Positions 35,931-44,341 of a DNA stretch of 64,000 bases are shown here, piece after piece. The position numbers were made by a program, and so were the translations under genes. How positions within the stretch are numbered: the stretch's first letter is position 1; each line of letters opens with the position of its first letter. The notes beneath the pieces are model-generated. The model was given only the letters and a program-made list of their open reading frames with translations, was not told the origin of the DNA and made no database searches. The stretch spans positions 1 to 64,000 of the forward strand of contig NZ_FRBF01000011.1 of assembly GCF_900142545.1 (NCBI RefSeq), written 5' to 3'. Source of the stretch: Fibrobacter sp. UWT2 (GTDB taxonomy: Bacteria > Fibrobacterota > Fibrobacteria > Fibrobacterales > Fibrobacteraceae).

Positions 35931-36354
35931 AAAGGATTCGTGAATTTAAATCTTGTGCGAGCTGTTCCACGGCCTTCTTTTCGTTTGCGGGCAGGCTCTT
36001 TTGGATTTTTTCGAGCAAATCCGTGACGGTCTCGCTTGCGGCGGGGTACATGTTCGCAATGCGCTGCAGGAACACGAAATGCAGCATCGTGTTTTCAAAA
36101 TTCGGGAACAACAGATTGTCTGCTGATTTAACAGCTGATTGATAGCGGAAAGCGCGTTGGTCGCTTAATACGCGGATATAGGCGCCCCCATTGGCAGAAG
36201 TCAGCGTTTGCATATCGCGCTGCACGTTGCGGCGCTCGTTTTCGGGAATCTCCAGCGCCTCCATCAAGTCACTGACGGAATAGCTCCTGCTCGGATTCGA
36301 AATCAGAAGCGCAAATAATTGTAATACACGGTCTGCGCGGGTAATATCTGCCAT
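35887..36354 (-). pseudogene. Truncated WYL-family transcriptional regulator (N-terminal part)
   Basis: A 155-codon frame matching the N-terminal half of WYL regulators (usually about 300-340 aa): a winged HTH (residues about 8-65, RSYSVSDLMEAL...VQRDMQTL) and the linker helices, ending at about SRILFAG. The WYL ligand domain is gone; the last residues are out-of-frame sequence from the fused methyltransferase fragment. The ATG at 36354 has GAGGT upstream, so an HTH-only protein may still be made. Such regulators (BrxR-like) control phage-defence islands. Confidence 0.75.
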
Positions 36355-36388
36355 AAAATACCTCTACGTTTAAATATATATGCTTACT

Positions 36389-36405
36389 GCGACAAAAGAT
36401 GTCGC
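36389..36405. promoter_or_regulatory. CGACA-N5-TGTCG palindrome, candidate operator B
   Basis: GCGACA (36389-36394), AAAGA and TGTCGC (36400-36405) form a perfect 6-bp inverted repeat with a 5-base spacer, 35 bases upstream of the truncated regulator's start. The same arrangement is found at 33871-33886. Autoregulation is the simplest reading; it also lies 79 bases before the GH30 gene. Confidence 0.6.
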
Positions 36406-36483
36406 GTTTACGACTATTTTTTGAAAAACACCCCGAAAAGTCCACATTTGACATTTAGTCATTTTGGGGGTATATTTAGGGGT

Positions 36484-38403
36484 ATGATGGGTATTGGTAA
36501 AGATTTTAAAGTCTCGTGCGTGGCCCTTGCCGCGTTCTGTTTAGCAGGTTTATTTGTCCCTGCACATGCACAAACTAAGGTCGTTGTAGACCCGGGCAAG
36601 CGCTACCAGGTTTTCGAAGGTTGGGGTTCCAGTCTTTGTTGGTGGGCCGTGAAGGCGGGCGCCTGGAGCGAGGCGAATCGTAGCAAGTTGATTGGTGCGA
36701 TCGCGGATCCTGATACGGGTCTTGGCTACACGATTTTCCGTTACAATATTGGCGGCGGCGACCAGCCGGGGCATAATCACCTCACGAAGGGTGATGGCGC
36801 CGCGGCGGTGCCCGGTTACAAGACTACCGAAGGTGGCGATTTTGACTGGACGGCGGACCCGTACCAGCGTAACATTGCGTTTGAACTTGCGAAGCGCGTG
36901 AAGGACCCGATTTTCGAGGCGTTCAGCAATTCGCCGCCGTGGTGGATGACCAAGAGCGGCTGCGTTTCGGGCGGCAACAATGGCGCCGACAACTTGAAAG
37001 AAGACTACTTCGACGATTTTGCCGACTACCTTTCCGAAGTGGCGCTCCACTTTAAAAAGGAATGGGGAATCACGTTCCGCACGGTGGAACCATTTAACGA
37101 GCCGAGTGCCGGCTGGTGGAAGGCGAACGGTGACCAGGAAGGTTGCGGCTTCAAGAGTAATCAGTCGAAGATGATTGTGGAACTCGGCAAGGCGCTCGTT
37201 GCGAAGGGCCTGTTCCCCGAAACCTCGGTGAGTGCTGCCGACGAGACGAACATCGGTGATGCCCTGAACCAGTTCAACGGTTACAGCAGCGAGGCGCTCT
37301 CTTACATGTTTCAGGTGAATACGCACAGCTATTCTGGCGGCGAGAATCGCGCGAAGCTGTTTAATGCGGCGTTCGCCAAGAACAAACGCGTGTGGCAATC
37401 CGAAACGGGCCCGCTTCACAAGAGCGGCGACGAGAATATTGCGCTCTGGATGGCGGGCGTGATTCTTGCGGACCTGCGCGACATGAAGGCAAGCGCCTGG
37501 GTGGATTGGCAGATTGGCGATCCGGCGGAAAACTGGCGTAGTCTCGCGCTGAACCACAGCAAGCAGACTTTCAGCCCGAACGCGCGCTACTATATGCATG
37601 CGGCTTTCAGCCGCTACATCCGCCCGGGTTCGCGTATTATCGACAGCGATAACGGCAACACGCTCGCGGCGCTGCGCGAAGATGGCGCCTTGGTGCTCGT
37701 GGTTCGCAACAGCGGCACGAGCGACGTGAAGTATGAATTCGACTTGCGCGGGTTTGATAAAATCGGCGCAAGTGCGAAGGTGGTGCGGTTTGAATTGCCG
37801 GGCAGTTTGAAGGCGCAGTCCGATATCGCGGTGTCGGGTAAGACGCTTTCGATGACGGCGCCTGCTCAGACGATTACGACGATGGTCATTGACGGCGCCG
37901 AAGGTGGCGTCTGTAAGCCGGATACAATTATCCCGTACGTGAAGGTGCATGACGGCGGCTGGAACGAGACGACCGATGTTCAAGTGAATAAGGGCGACTC
38001 GCTGGTGATTGGCCCGCATCCGTGGGAAGGTGGCCGCTGGGTTTGGAGTGGCCCGAACGGATTCGCTTCGACTGATCGCGAAATCCGCTTCAAGAATCTT
38101 GACGGAAAATCGAGCGGCTACTACAAGGCGGTCCACACGAATGCTTCGGGCTGCGAAGCCTCCGTAACCATCAAGGTGGTGGTCGATGACCCGGAAAATC
38201 CGTTCGTAGAACCGGATACGACTCAGGAAGATTCGACGACGGCAATCAGGAACCGCAATCTTGCCAGCTTCGAAATTGGGCCGAACGAACCGATTCAGGT
38301 CTTTGACATGCAGGGACGATTCTTGGGCAAATCGCTCAAACTTGCTCCGGGAATGTACCTTGTCCGTCAGGGATTTCGCTTGCAGCAGGTCCGAATCAAA
38401 TAG
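36484..38403 (+). CDS. Secreted GH30 glycoside hydrolase
   Basis: A 639-aa secreted enzyme: signal peptide (about residues 1-30, cut after AHA), GH30 catalytic domain (about 35-470), a beta domain (about 475-575, Gly/Trp-rich, immunoglobulin- or CBM-like) and a short C-terminal sorting-like tail (FDMQGR...VRIK). The acid/base Glu is at 206 in PFNEPS and the nucleophile Glu at 307 in WQSETGP, both intact. GH30 enzymes cut beta-linked xylan, beta-1,6-glucan or galactan; the subfamily is not resolved. The ATG at 36484 is used, behind AGGGG. Confidence 0.87.
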   Translation: MMGIGKDFKVSCVALAAFCLAGLFVPAHAQTKVVVDPGKRYQVFEGWGSSLCWWAVKAGAWSEANRSKLIGAIADPDTGLGYTIFRYNIGGGDQPGHNHLTKGDGAAAVPGYKTTEGGDFDWTADPYQRNIAFELAKRVKDPIFEAFSNSPPWWMTKSGCVSGGNNGADNLKEDYFDDFADYLSEVALHFKKEWGITFRTVEPFNEPSAGWWKANGDQEGCGFKSNQSKMIVELGKALVAKGLFPETSVSAADETNIGDALNQFNGYSSEALSYMFQVNTHSYSGGENRAKLFNAAFAKNKRVWQSETGPLHKSGDENIALWMAGVILADLRDMKASAWVDWQIGDPAENWRSLALNHSKQTFSPNARYYMHAAFSRYIRPGSRIIDSDNGNTLAALREDGALVLVVRNSGTSDVKYEFDLRGFDKIGASAKVVRFELPGSLKAQSDIAVSGKTLSMTAPAQTITTMVIDGAEGGVCKPDTIIPYVKVHDGGWNETTDVQVNKGDSLVIGPHPWEGGRWVWSGPNGFASTDREIRFKNLDGKSSGYYKAVHTNASGCEASVTIKVVVDDPENPFVEPDTTQEDSTTAIRNRNLASFEIGPNEPIQVFDMQGRFLGKSLKLAPGMYLVRQGFRLQQVRIK

Positions 38404-38495
38404 TATTACGCCATTATCAAGTGGTATTACGTCATTATTTTGCAAAAAACGAAGAGCTTTCTTATAAAAAGCGTAAATTTTGCTATCCTTTATTT

Positions 38496-39260
38496 ATGCT
38501 TTTACAAACAACAGCTCAAAAAATCGCTTTTTCTGTCCTCGCCCTGTTCCTCCTCATTACCACAGGCAAGGATTGGTTTGACTTTTATTCCTGCGGCGCC
38601 GTAAGCCAGTGCCTCTCTGATGCGGGCACCCTGCAGCTCTACACCAAGTCGGTCATGACGACCATGCTCACGGTGCTTGCCTTTGTGGCGGCACCGAGCG
38701 CCTTCTCTAGCCGAGATGGCAAGCTGCTGCGTGCGGCGTTCGTGCTCTCGCTATTGGCTGACTACAGCTTCAGTCTGCTCAAGGCAACCGTTGCCGATGC
38801 GGGAACCCTCAGCACCGTTCTCGGTATCACCTTCTTCATGGTGTTCCAGACCATCTTGATTTACAGACATTCCCGCAAGTCCGAAGCAGACAAGAGCCTC
38901 CCCAAGATTTACTGGTTGTTGGCCGTGGCTGTTATCGCAGGCATCGCCCTGATTGCTACGGGCACCTTGAGCCTCACCGTGGCCGTTGTCGTGGTTTATG
39001 GCGTGTTTGTCATTACCTCGGTGGTCGTCGGTATTCTGGCGCCACGCAAAGGTTATTTCCCGACTATGAATGCAAAACTGATCCGTTGGGGCATGATTGC
39101 CTTCTTCTTTGGCGATGTGTGTGTCGGACTTTCGATGGTCACGGGTGATGACCACAGTGCTTTGCAGTCGGTTGCCGAAATTGCAAACAATATCATTTGG
39201 TGGTTGTATGTGCCGGCACAGCTCATGCTGATTCGCGCCTGCGTCAAGCCGAAAGCATAA
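38496..39260 (+). CDS. Multi-pass membrane protein, YhhN-like
   Basis: A 254-aa protein with about eight hydrophobic helices. Alternating helices, a GDV...L motif in the C-terminal half and a final WWLYVPAQ helix resemble YhhN-family membrane proteins (lysoplasmalogenase group). The match is weak and the function is not shown. The ATG at 38496 is used. The transcript ends into the 3' end of a convergent small RNA gene. Confidence 0.55.
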   Translation: MLLQTTAQKIAFSVLALFLLITTGKDWFDFYSCGAVSQCLSDAGTLQLYTKSVMTTMLTVLAFVAAPSAFSSRDGKLLRAAFVLSLLADYSFSLLKATVADAGTLSTVLGITFFMVFQTILIYRHSRKSEADKSLPKIYWLLAVAVIAGIALIATGTLSLTVAVVVVYGVFVITSVVVGILAPRKGYFPTMNAKLIRWGMIAFFFGDVCVGLSMVTGDDHSALQSVAEIANNIIWWLYVPAQLMLIRACVKPKA

Positions 39261-39261
39261 A

Positions 39262-39423
39262 AAAAGGCATTCCTCACGGTGGAACACTCGAAGCTACTCA
39301 TCTAAAAATGATAGCAGTGCCTCGGGGCTTTGTTTTTCGCGTCGATGCGCGCCTAAACTGAACACCAAGAGCGACGAGCTTTAAAAATACTGTTAGATCG
39401 GGCGTTAATCCGTGGGATGCCTT
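39262..39423 (-). ncRNA. Structured small RNA, 6S-like
   Basis: About 162 bases on the minus strand. The ends pair in a long closing stem: AAGGCATCCCACGG at 39423-39410 with the 3' end at 39279-39264, followed directly by a run of seven T. Inside, ATCTAA and TTAGAT or a CTATCAT/ATGAGTAG hairpin and a CGTCG...CGACG pair would make a long rod with an open middle. A promoter (TTGCTT at 39453-39458, TATATT at 39430-39435, 17-base spacer) lies exactly upstream. Rod shape, length and paired ends fit 6S RNA; no Rfam search was possible and 6S remains an inference. Confidence 0.55.
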
Positions 39424-39429
39424 AGCCAT

Positions 39430-39458
39430 AATATACCCAACTTGAGCATCAAAAGCAA
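39430..39458 (-). promoter_or_regulatory. Promoter of the 6S-like RNA
   Basis: On the minus strand TTGCTT and TATATT are spaced by 17 bases, predicting a start at about 39423, the first base of the closing stem. Confidence 0.6.
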
Positions 39459-39589
39459 GTGGAAAAACGAAAAATATTTTTTTGTCCTTTTAAAATAAAC
39501 GATAAGTAAATAATTCTTATCCTTGCTTGGCGAAATTAGTTCATAAAGGTCGTTTTTATACAAACGAGCCCTACTCCATTTTGGAATAT

Positions 39590-41449
39590 TCAGCCTTCAG
39601 TATCGGGAGTGATAAATTCTGCACAGTATTTAGCGACTTGGTCGCGTAAGTTGTTGCCGCGGACCTTGCCTAGCAGGATTTCGATGTCTTCGATGGGGGC
39701 TGCCATGAATGCTTCGGCGCTCCTGTACTTGCTCAAAATCTTGACGCGGGTTTCGTGGCCGACACCTGGCATCTTGAGCCATTCGACTTCCAAGTCCTTT
39801 TTACGCTTGCTGCGCTGGTAGGTGATGGCGAATCGGTGCGCCTCGTCGCGGGCGTTCTGCAAAAGCTTTAGCGCGGGGCTGGTACGGTGCAGCACGATGC
39901 TCTTGCGGTCGTCGGGGAACACGATTTCTTCGAGGCGCTTGGCGAGGCCGATGAGTGGTAAATCCTGGTCGTGGCCGAGCTCTTTCAGAATCTGCATCGT
40001 GGCGTCTACTTGGCCTTTACCGCCGTCGCATACCCACAAGTCGGGCATGGGAACGCCTTCGTTTTCAAGCCTGCGAATGCGGCGAGTCATCACTTCGCGC
40101 ATACTGGCGAAGTCATCGACGCCTTCGACCGTCTTGATGATAAACTTGCGGTAGTTGGCTTTATCGGGGCGCCCGTTCTTGAAGGCCACAAGGCTTGCCA
40201 CCGTGTTTGTGCCCGAAAGGTGGGATATATCCACGCATTCGATGCGGAACGGCGTCTTTTTAAGCCCGAGGACTTTCTGCAGTTCGAATACGCTCTGGTC
40301 GATTTCGCTGTACTTCTGCACTTCGGCGCGCATTTCCACAAGTATCATGTCGGCGTTGGCGCCTGCAAGTTTCAAGAATCCGAGTTTTTCGCCGCGCTGG
40401 GGCGTGCTGAAAGTGACCTTTCTCCCTGCCTGTTTGCTGAGCGCTGCTTCGAGTTCCTTGCGGTCTTCCGGGAGCACAATGTCGGTTGCGATTTCGGCAG
40501 GGATCAGGGGTGCCTCCATGTACCACGGGAGCACCATCTGCCTGAAAATTTCCGTCTCGTCGTCTTCGAGTTTGCATTCGAGCCGGTAATGTCTGCGCCC
40601 CATGAGCACGCCTTTGCGGTATTCCAAAATCACGGCCGCGGCCATGTCGCCGTTACGACGGAGCGTCACCACGTCCAGCGACAAGTTCGGGTCGCTGGTA
40701 TCGGTCTTCTGGTGCGTGCCGGAGGCTTGCAACGCTTGAATGGCGTCGCGCTTTTTCATGGCGGTTTCAAAATCGAGTCTCTCGCTCGCTTCTTCCATTT
40801 CGCGCTGCCAAAGGTCAATCAGGTCGTCGCGCTTGCCTTCGAGCATAAGTCTTGCATTAGCGACATCCTTGGCGTATTCCTCTTGCGTAATGAGCCCCGC
40901 ACACGGCGCACTGCAGCGCCCGATGTGGTAGTTGAGGCAGGGGCGCACGGGGTGCTTGGCGGGCAGTTCCATGGAGCATTCGCGAATCTTGAACAGCCTC
41001 GCCGAAATGTCGATTAGCTTGTCGATGTAGCGCGAGCTCATGTATGGGCCGTAATACTGGCGGCCGTCCTTCTTGACGGAACGCGAAAGCGAAAGCCTCG
41101 GGAAAGGTTCCTTGACCGAGAACGCCAGGTACGGAAAGTGCTTGTCGTCTTTCAGGAGCACGTTGTACTTGGGCGTGTGCTTGCGAATCAGGTTAGCCTC
41201 TAGGATGAGAGCCTCTTGCTCGCTCTCGGTAATGATCCATTCGATGTCGCGAATGTAGGGGAGCATGAGCGTTGCCGCGCGGTGCCCGTTGTGCTCGGAG
41301 CCGTCGAAGTAGCTGCGCACGCGGTTCTTTAGGACTTTAGCCTTTCCGATGTAAATGATTTTCCCCTGGGCGTTCTTCATGATGTAAACGCCCGGCCGGT
41401 CCGGCAATTCCGTCAGTCGCCGCTGTATATGTTCATTTACAGAAATCAT
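39590..41449 (-). CDS. uvrC: Excinuclease ABC subunit C
   Basis: A 619-aa UvrC. GIY-YIG nuclease at about 16-95 (GVYIM...IYIGKA), UVR interaction motif near 225-240, RNase H-like C-terminal nuclease at about 385-540 (ECVDISH, DGGKGQ) and a helix-hairpin-helix at the end. It makes the 3' and 5' incisions in nucleotide excision repair. The length is normal. It is monocistronic on the minus strand. Confidence 0.97.
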   Translation of the reverse strand: MISVNEHIQRRLTELPDRPGVYIMKNAQGKIIYIGKAKVLKNRVRSYFDGSEHNGHRAATLMLPYIRDIEWIITESEQEALILEANLIRKHTPKYNVLLKDDKHFPYLAFSVKEPFPRLSLSRSVKKDGRQYYGPYMSSRYIDKLIDISARLFKIRECSMELPAKHPVRPCLNYHIGRCSAPCAGLITQEEYAKDVANARLMLEGKRDDLIDLWQREMEEASERLDFETAMKKRDAIQALQASGTHQKTDTSDPNLSLDVVTLRRNGDMAAAVILEYRKGVLMGRRHYRLECKLEDDETEIFRQMVLPWYMEAPLIPAEIATDIVLPEDRKELEAALSKQAGRKVTFSTPQRGEKLGFLKLAGANADMILVEMRAEVQKYSEIDQSVFELQKVLGLKKTPFRIECVDISHLSGTNTVASLVAFKNGRPDKANYRKFIIKTVEGVDDFASMREVMTRRIRRLENEGVPMPDLWVCDGGKGQVDATMQILKELGHDQDLPLIGLAKRLEEIVFPDDRKSIVLHRTSPALKLLQNARDEAHRFAITYQRSKRKKDLEVEWLKMPGVGHETRVKILSKYRSAEAFMAAPIEDIEILLGKVRGNNLRDQVAKYCAEFITPDTEG

Positions 41450-41519
41450 TTGGCTTTTATGAAAAAATTTAGTTATCTTAATATTGTTAAAGTTCTAAAA
41501 CTCATTAGACGGAGCAAAA

Positions 41520-42416
41520 ATGAATTTAGAAAAAATGAGTGTTTTATCTCAGAAAATTGAGGGTGTATTGGGAATGGTCCGTACCCTCAAAGAAGAAAAT
41601 GCTAAAATCAAGCGCGAACTGTCGCAGGCCCAGGCAATGGTACAGGACAAGACCCTGTTGCTCGAATCTGCCAAGCATGACCTTGCCGACTGCAAGGCGG
41701 CCCTCGATGCCCGCGCCAACCAGGCGGATGCTCAGCAGGATATGCTGAACCGACAGACCACTCAAATGGAGGCCCTGAACGAAAAGACGGTGGTTCTTGG
41801 TCAGCAGCTGGTCGAAAAAGATGGCTGCATCGAAAGCCTGGAATCCAAGGTTCGCGAACTTACAAGCAATCAGGAATTGCTGAGTGGCCAAATCAACGAA
41901 AGAGCTGAAACTGTGAGCGCCCTCAATGCCCAGGTGGCCGAAAAGGATGCGACGATTGCAAAGCTTATGGATCAACTTTCCGAAAAGAACGCCTTGGTCG
42001 AAAGCTTGAACGAACAGTTGCAGGCTCAGAACGAAGAAATCGCCGAAGCACAGGAAAAGTTCAACCAGCTGGTAGCAACTATTGAAAACGAACTGGGAAC
42101 CGACATTGAACTGAACGATTCTCCCTCCATCGAACCGGTTGTAGAAGGTTCCGAAGACGCTGAAACAGAAACGGCTGAAACGGAAGAAGTGGCTGAAGAA
42201 GCTGCAGAACCGGCTAGTTCTGACGAAGATCTCGTATTTGAAGATGTCACTGCAGAAAATGCAGAAGCCGCTGAACCTCAGATGGACGAATCTGTTTCTC
42301 AGGAACAGGAGTCCGAAGACGATGTTCCGACGGTTGAAGTTCATGGGGCCGACGAAAACGACAATGATCTGTTCGCGAGCAAGCAGGAGGGCTCGCAGAC
42401 AAATTTTTTCGGATAA
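41520..42416 (+). CDS. Coiled-coil protein with acidic tail, ZapB-like
   Basis: A 298-aa protein with two parts. Residues 1-190 are near-continuous heptad coiled coil, and its first 30 residues (LSQKIEGVLGMVRTLKEEN) resemble ZapB, the small coiled-coil partner of ZapA. Residues about 195-298 are an acidic Glu/Asp/Ser/Ala-rich disordered tail. It is 43 bases upstream of zapA, supporting a role at the division ring; the length is much more than ZapB (about 80 aa), so it is not an orthologue in the strict sense. GGAG lies seven bases before the ATG. Confidence 0.6.
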   Translation: MNLEKMSVLSQKIEGVLGMVRTLKEENAKIKRELSQAQAMVQDKTLLLESAKHDLADCKAALDARANQADAQQDMLNRQTTQMEALNEKTVVLGQQLVEKDGCIESLESKVRELTSNQELLSGQINERAETVSALNAQVAEKDATIAKLMDQLSEKNALVESLNEQLQAQNEEIAEAQEKFNQLVATIENELGTDIELNDSPSIEPVVEGSEDAETETAETEEVAEEAAEPASSDEDLVFEDVTAENAEAAEPQMDESVSQEQESEDDVPTVEVHGADENDNDLFASKQEGSQTNFFG

Positions 42417-42459
42417 GGATGCTGATGGACGATGATCCATTCGGCGTAGGGATAAAATA

Positions 42460-42774
42460 ATGGCTAGTATCGAACCTTTGAAATCGGTAACTATTTCCGT
42501 TGCCCAGGAATCCATTCAGATTCGCACCGACTTGCCGGATGCGGAATTGAATGAAATCGTGGAAAGCATTAACCAGCGATTTGAACGCTCGGCGAAGTTC
42601 CAGATGGATAACCGTAAGCGCATGGCCTTGCTTGCCGTGGAGCTTACTTCCGAAATCATGGAACTCCGCAAGCAGCTGGGGCGCGCGAAAATATATTACG
42701 ATCAGATGGAAAAGGAAGTCCAGAACCTTACGCTCTTGCTAGACGAAGGAATGGACAGTGTCGGTCAGCTTTAA
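42460..42774 (+). CDS. zapA: Cell division protein ZapA
   Basis: A 104-aa protein matching ZapA: an N-terminal beta region (SVTISVAQESIQIRTD) then a long coiled coil from about residue 30. ZapA bundles FtsZ filaments at the division ring. The coiled-coil gene upstream is the likely partner. It ends 25 bases before a bidirectional terminator. Confidence 0.8.
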   Translation: MASIEPLKSVTISVAQESIQIRTDLPDAELNEIVESINQRFERSAKFQMDNRKRMALLAVELTSEIMELRKQLGRAKIYYDQMEKEVQNLTLLLDEGMDSVGQL

Positions 42775-42798
42775 AAATCCAAAGTTTACGAACAAAAG

Positions 42799-42828
42799 AA
42801 AACCCGAGCTTTTCGCCCGGGTTTTTCG
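42799..42828. terminator. Bidirectional terminator
   Basis: A ten-base stem (AAACCCGAGC against GCCCGGGTTT, one mismatch) with flanking A and T runs lies between zapA and the convergent FISUMP lipoprotein gene. Confidence 0.8.
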
Positions 42829-42846
42829 TTTGTTAAAGGTTTCGTT

Positions 42847-43782
42847 TTATTCGAGTGTGCCTTCGACGCAGCGTACGTTGTAGGCGCGAGGACCTTCACT
42901 AGACTGGAAATCCTTTTCGACACTGTCGCCAGAATAGGACTTGATTCTCCAAGAAGTGTAGTTTCCGCTTTGGATAATCCAGATGTAGCCCTGTCCGTCA
43001 TCGAGGCCGAATGTCACTTCGCCGCCGTCGTCGCTGATCTTGAATCTACCGCCGATGGTCCACCAGCTGTCGGGCTTGCTTGTGGCGGCCGCTTCAACTT
43101 CAGCCTGGGTCGGCAGACGCCAGCCCATGGGGCAGACTCTCTGTGCAACGGCGTAGGTGTAATACACGCTTTTGTTCTTGGTGCATACGTCGTCACCTTC
43201 GGAGTTTTGACAGTAGCTGCCGACCTCGGTCCTGTACCGGAGGTTCTCAGACATCCACGTGGTGCCGTCAATCGTTTCTAGCGGATAGGTGTTGTTGTCG
43301 CGGTTGTCGGTCAAGGTGTTGCCGCTCTTGGTGGGCGGAACCTGGGCTTCTTGCGACATACTAATATCAATGCTGATCGACGAAGAGGACTGGATTTCTG
43401 GGTTAGAGGTCATTCCTGCATACTTGGCCCTGCATTCATCGGTCCAGCAGAACACTTCATCTTGGCGATAGTTCGGAGTAGGGATATCTCCAAGATTAGG
43501 ATCTTGCTGGATAACGACTGTCTTGGTCACTGTATCGTGCTTGACCTCGGCAGGCTTTCCCGGATTAGGATTGGTTCCGTCGGGAGCGACAGTTCCAGCA
43601 TCAGAACTAGTTGGGGTCTGTACAGAGGAAGAAGAAAGAGTTGCCGGGGTATCATTTGCCGGAGTAATTGCGGGTTCATCTGCAAGCGTAGCCCCCGGAG
43701 ACAGCAAGTCACTGTCAGAGGAACACCCCCAGAATAAGCACACCACACCCACACATCCCAAAAATGTAGTGATCTTTTTCAT
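42847..43782 (-). CDS. FISUMP-domain lipoprotein
   Basis: A 311-aa lipoprotein; the lipobox is LFWGC at about residues 16-20. A Thr/Ser/Pro-rich linker (about 22-150) contains SSSS runs. The FISUMP domain (about 155-310) shows GTTWMSENL, a YYTYAVAQ variant of the usual Y(G)RLYTW, CPMGWRLPT and a terminal YNVRCVE. It is a surface-attached member of the large Fibrobacter paralogous family of unknown function. It is transcribed toward zapA and divergent from nuoA. Confidence 0.87.
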   Translation of the reverse strand: MKKITTFLGCVGVVCLFWGCSSDSDLLSPGATLADEPAITPANDTPATLSSSSVQTPTSSDAGTVAPDGTNPNPGKPAEVKHDTVTKTVVIQQDPNLGDIPTPNYRQDEVFCWTDECRAKYAGMTSNPEIQSSSSISIDISMSQEAQVPPTKSGNTLTDNRDNNTYPLETIDGTTWMSENLRYRTEVGSYCQNSEGDDVCTKNKSVYYTYAVAQRVCPMGWRLPTQAEVEAAATSKPDSWWTIGGRFKISDDGGEVTFGLDDGQGYIWIIQSGNYTSWRIKSYSGDSVEKDFQSSEGPRAYNVRCVEGTLE

Positions 43783-43835
43783 GCCTCTAAATATAGTTTA
43801 CATTTTTCGACTTAACTAGAAAAAAGAAATTTACT

Positions 43836-44243
43836 ATGTTTGGTGTCACTATGACGAACGTTGAAATCTTTGATACCACTTTTGCCATGACCATTCTCGT
43901 GGTCCTTGCACTCGTTGTTCCTACCGCACTTCTGGTGGCGAACTGGTTCCTGCATCCGGGTAAGATCAAGGGAACGTCTATCAAAGGTACGTCTTATGAA
44001 TGCGGTGTCGCACACGTTTCCGGTACATCGGGCGAGCGATATCCTGTAAAGTATTACATGGTTGCCATGTTGTTCCTGGTCTTTGACCTGGAAGTGGCGT
44101 TCCTCTACCCCTGGACCGTTCAGTTCCTCAAGGGGGGCTGGGACTTGCTGTTCGTGTTGCTTGGATTCCTCGTGATTCTTGAAGCAGGCTATATCTACCT
44201 GGTCAAGAAGGGAATCCTCAACTGGACTCGAATCCAAGACTAG
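43836..44243 (+). CDS. nuoA: NADH-quinone oxidoreductase subunit A
   Basis: A 135-aa three-helix membrane protein. YECGV, VKYYMVAMLFLVFDLEVAFLYPW and the flanking helices are the NuoA signature. NuoA sits in the membrane arm of complex I. It stands alone: a terminator follows and argA is next, with no nuoB or other subunits in the window. A second ATG at 43851 is an alternative start; neither has a strong ribosome site. Confidence 0.93.
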   Translation: MFGVTMTNVEIFDTTFAMTILVVLALVVPTALLVANWFLHPGKIKGTSIKGTSYECGVAHVSGTSGERYPVKYYMVAMLFLVFDLEVAFLYPWTVQFLKGGWDLLFVLLGFLVILEAGYIYLVKKGILNWTRIQD

Positions 44244-44278
44244 GATTCGGGAAAAGAATATTCTATCTCAACTAAACG

Positions 44279-44309
44279 AACGCGGTCCCTAGGGATCGCG
44301 TTTGTTTTT
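44279..44309 (+). terminator. Terminator after nuoA
   Basis: Arms AACGCGGTCCC and GGGATCGCGTT pair around TA with one mismatch, then TGTTTTTG. It separates nuoA from argA. Confidence 0.85.
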
Positions 44310-44341
44310 GTGGAACAAAACATTTTTCTACTTTATTGAAT

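Noticed and set aside
36550-38445. Long minus-strand frame of 631 codons opposite the GH30 gene
   Set aside because: The plus strand encodes a complete GH30 enzyme with both catalytic Glu residues. The antisense frame has Arg/His-rich low-complexity content and no motif.
39261-39425. The same structured stretch read as a plus-strand RNA
   Set aside because: The T-run and a well-spaced promoter exist only on the minus strand; on the plus strand the poly-A would be at the 5' end and no promoter is seen.
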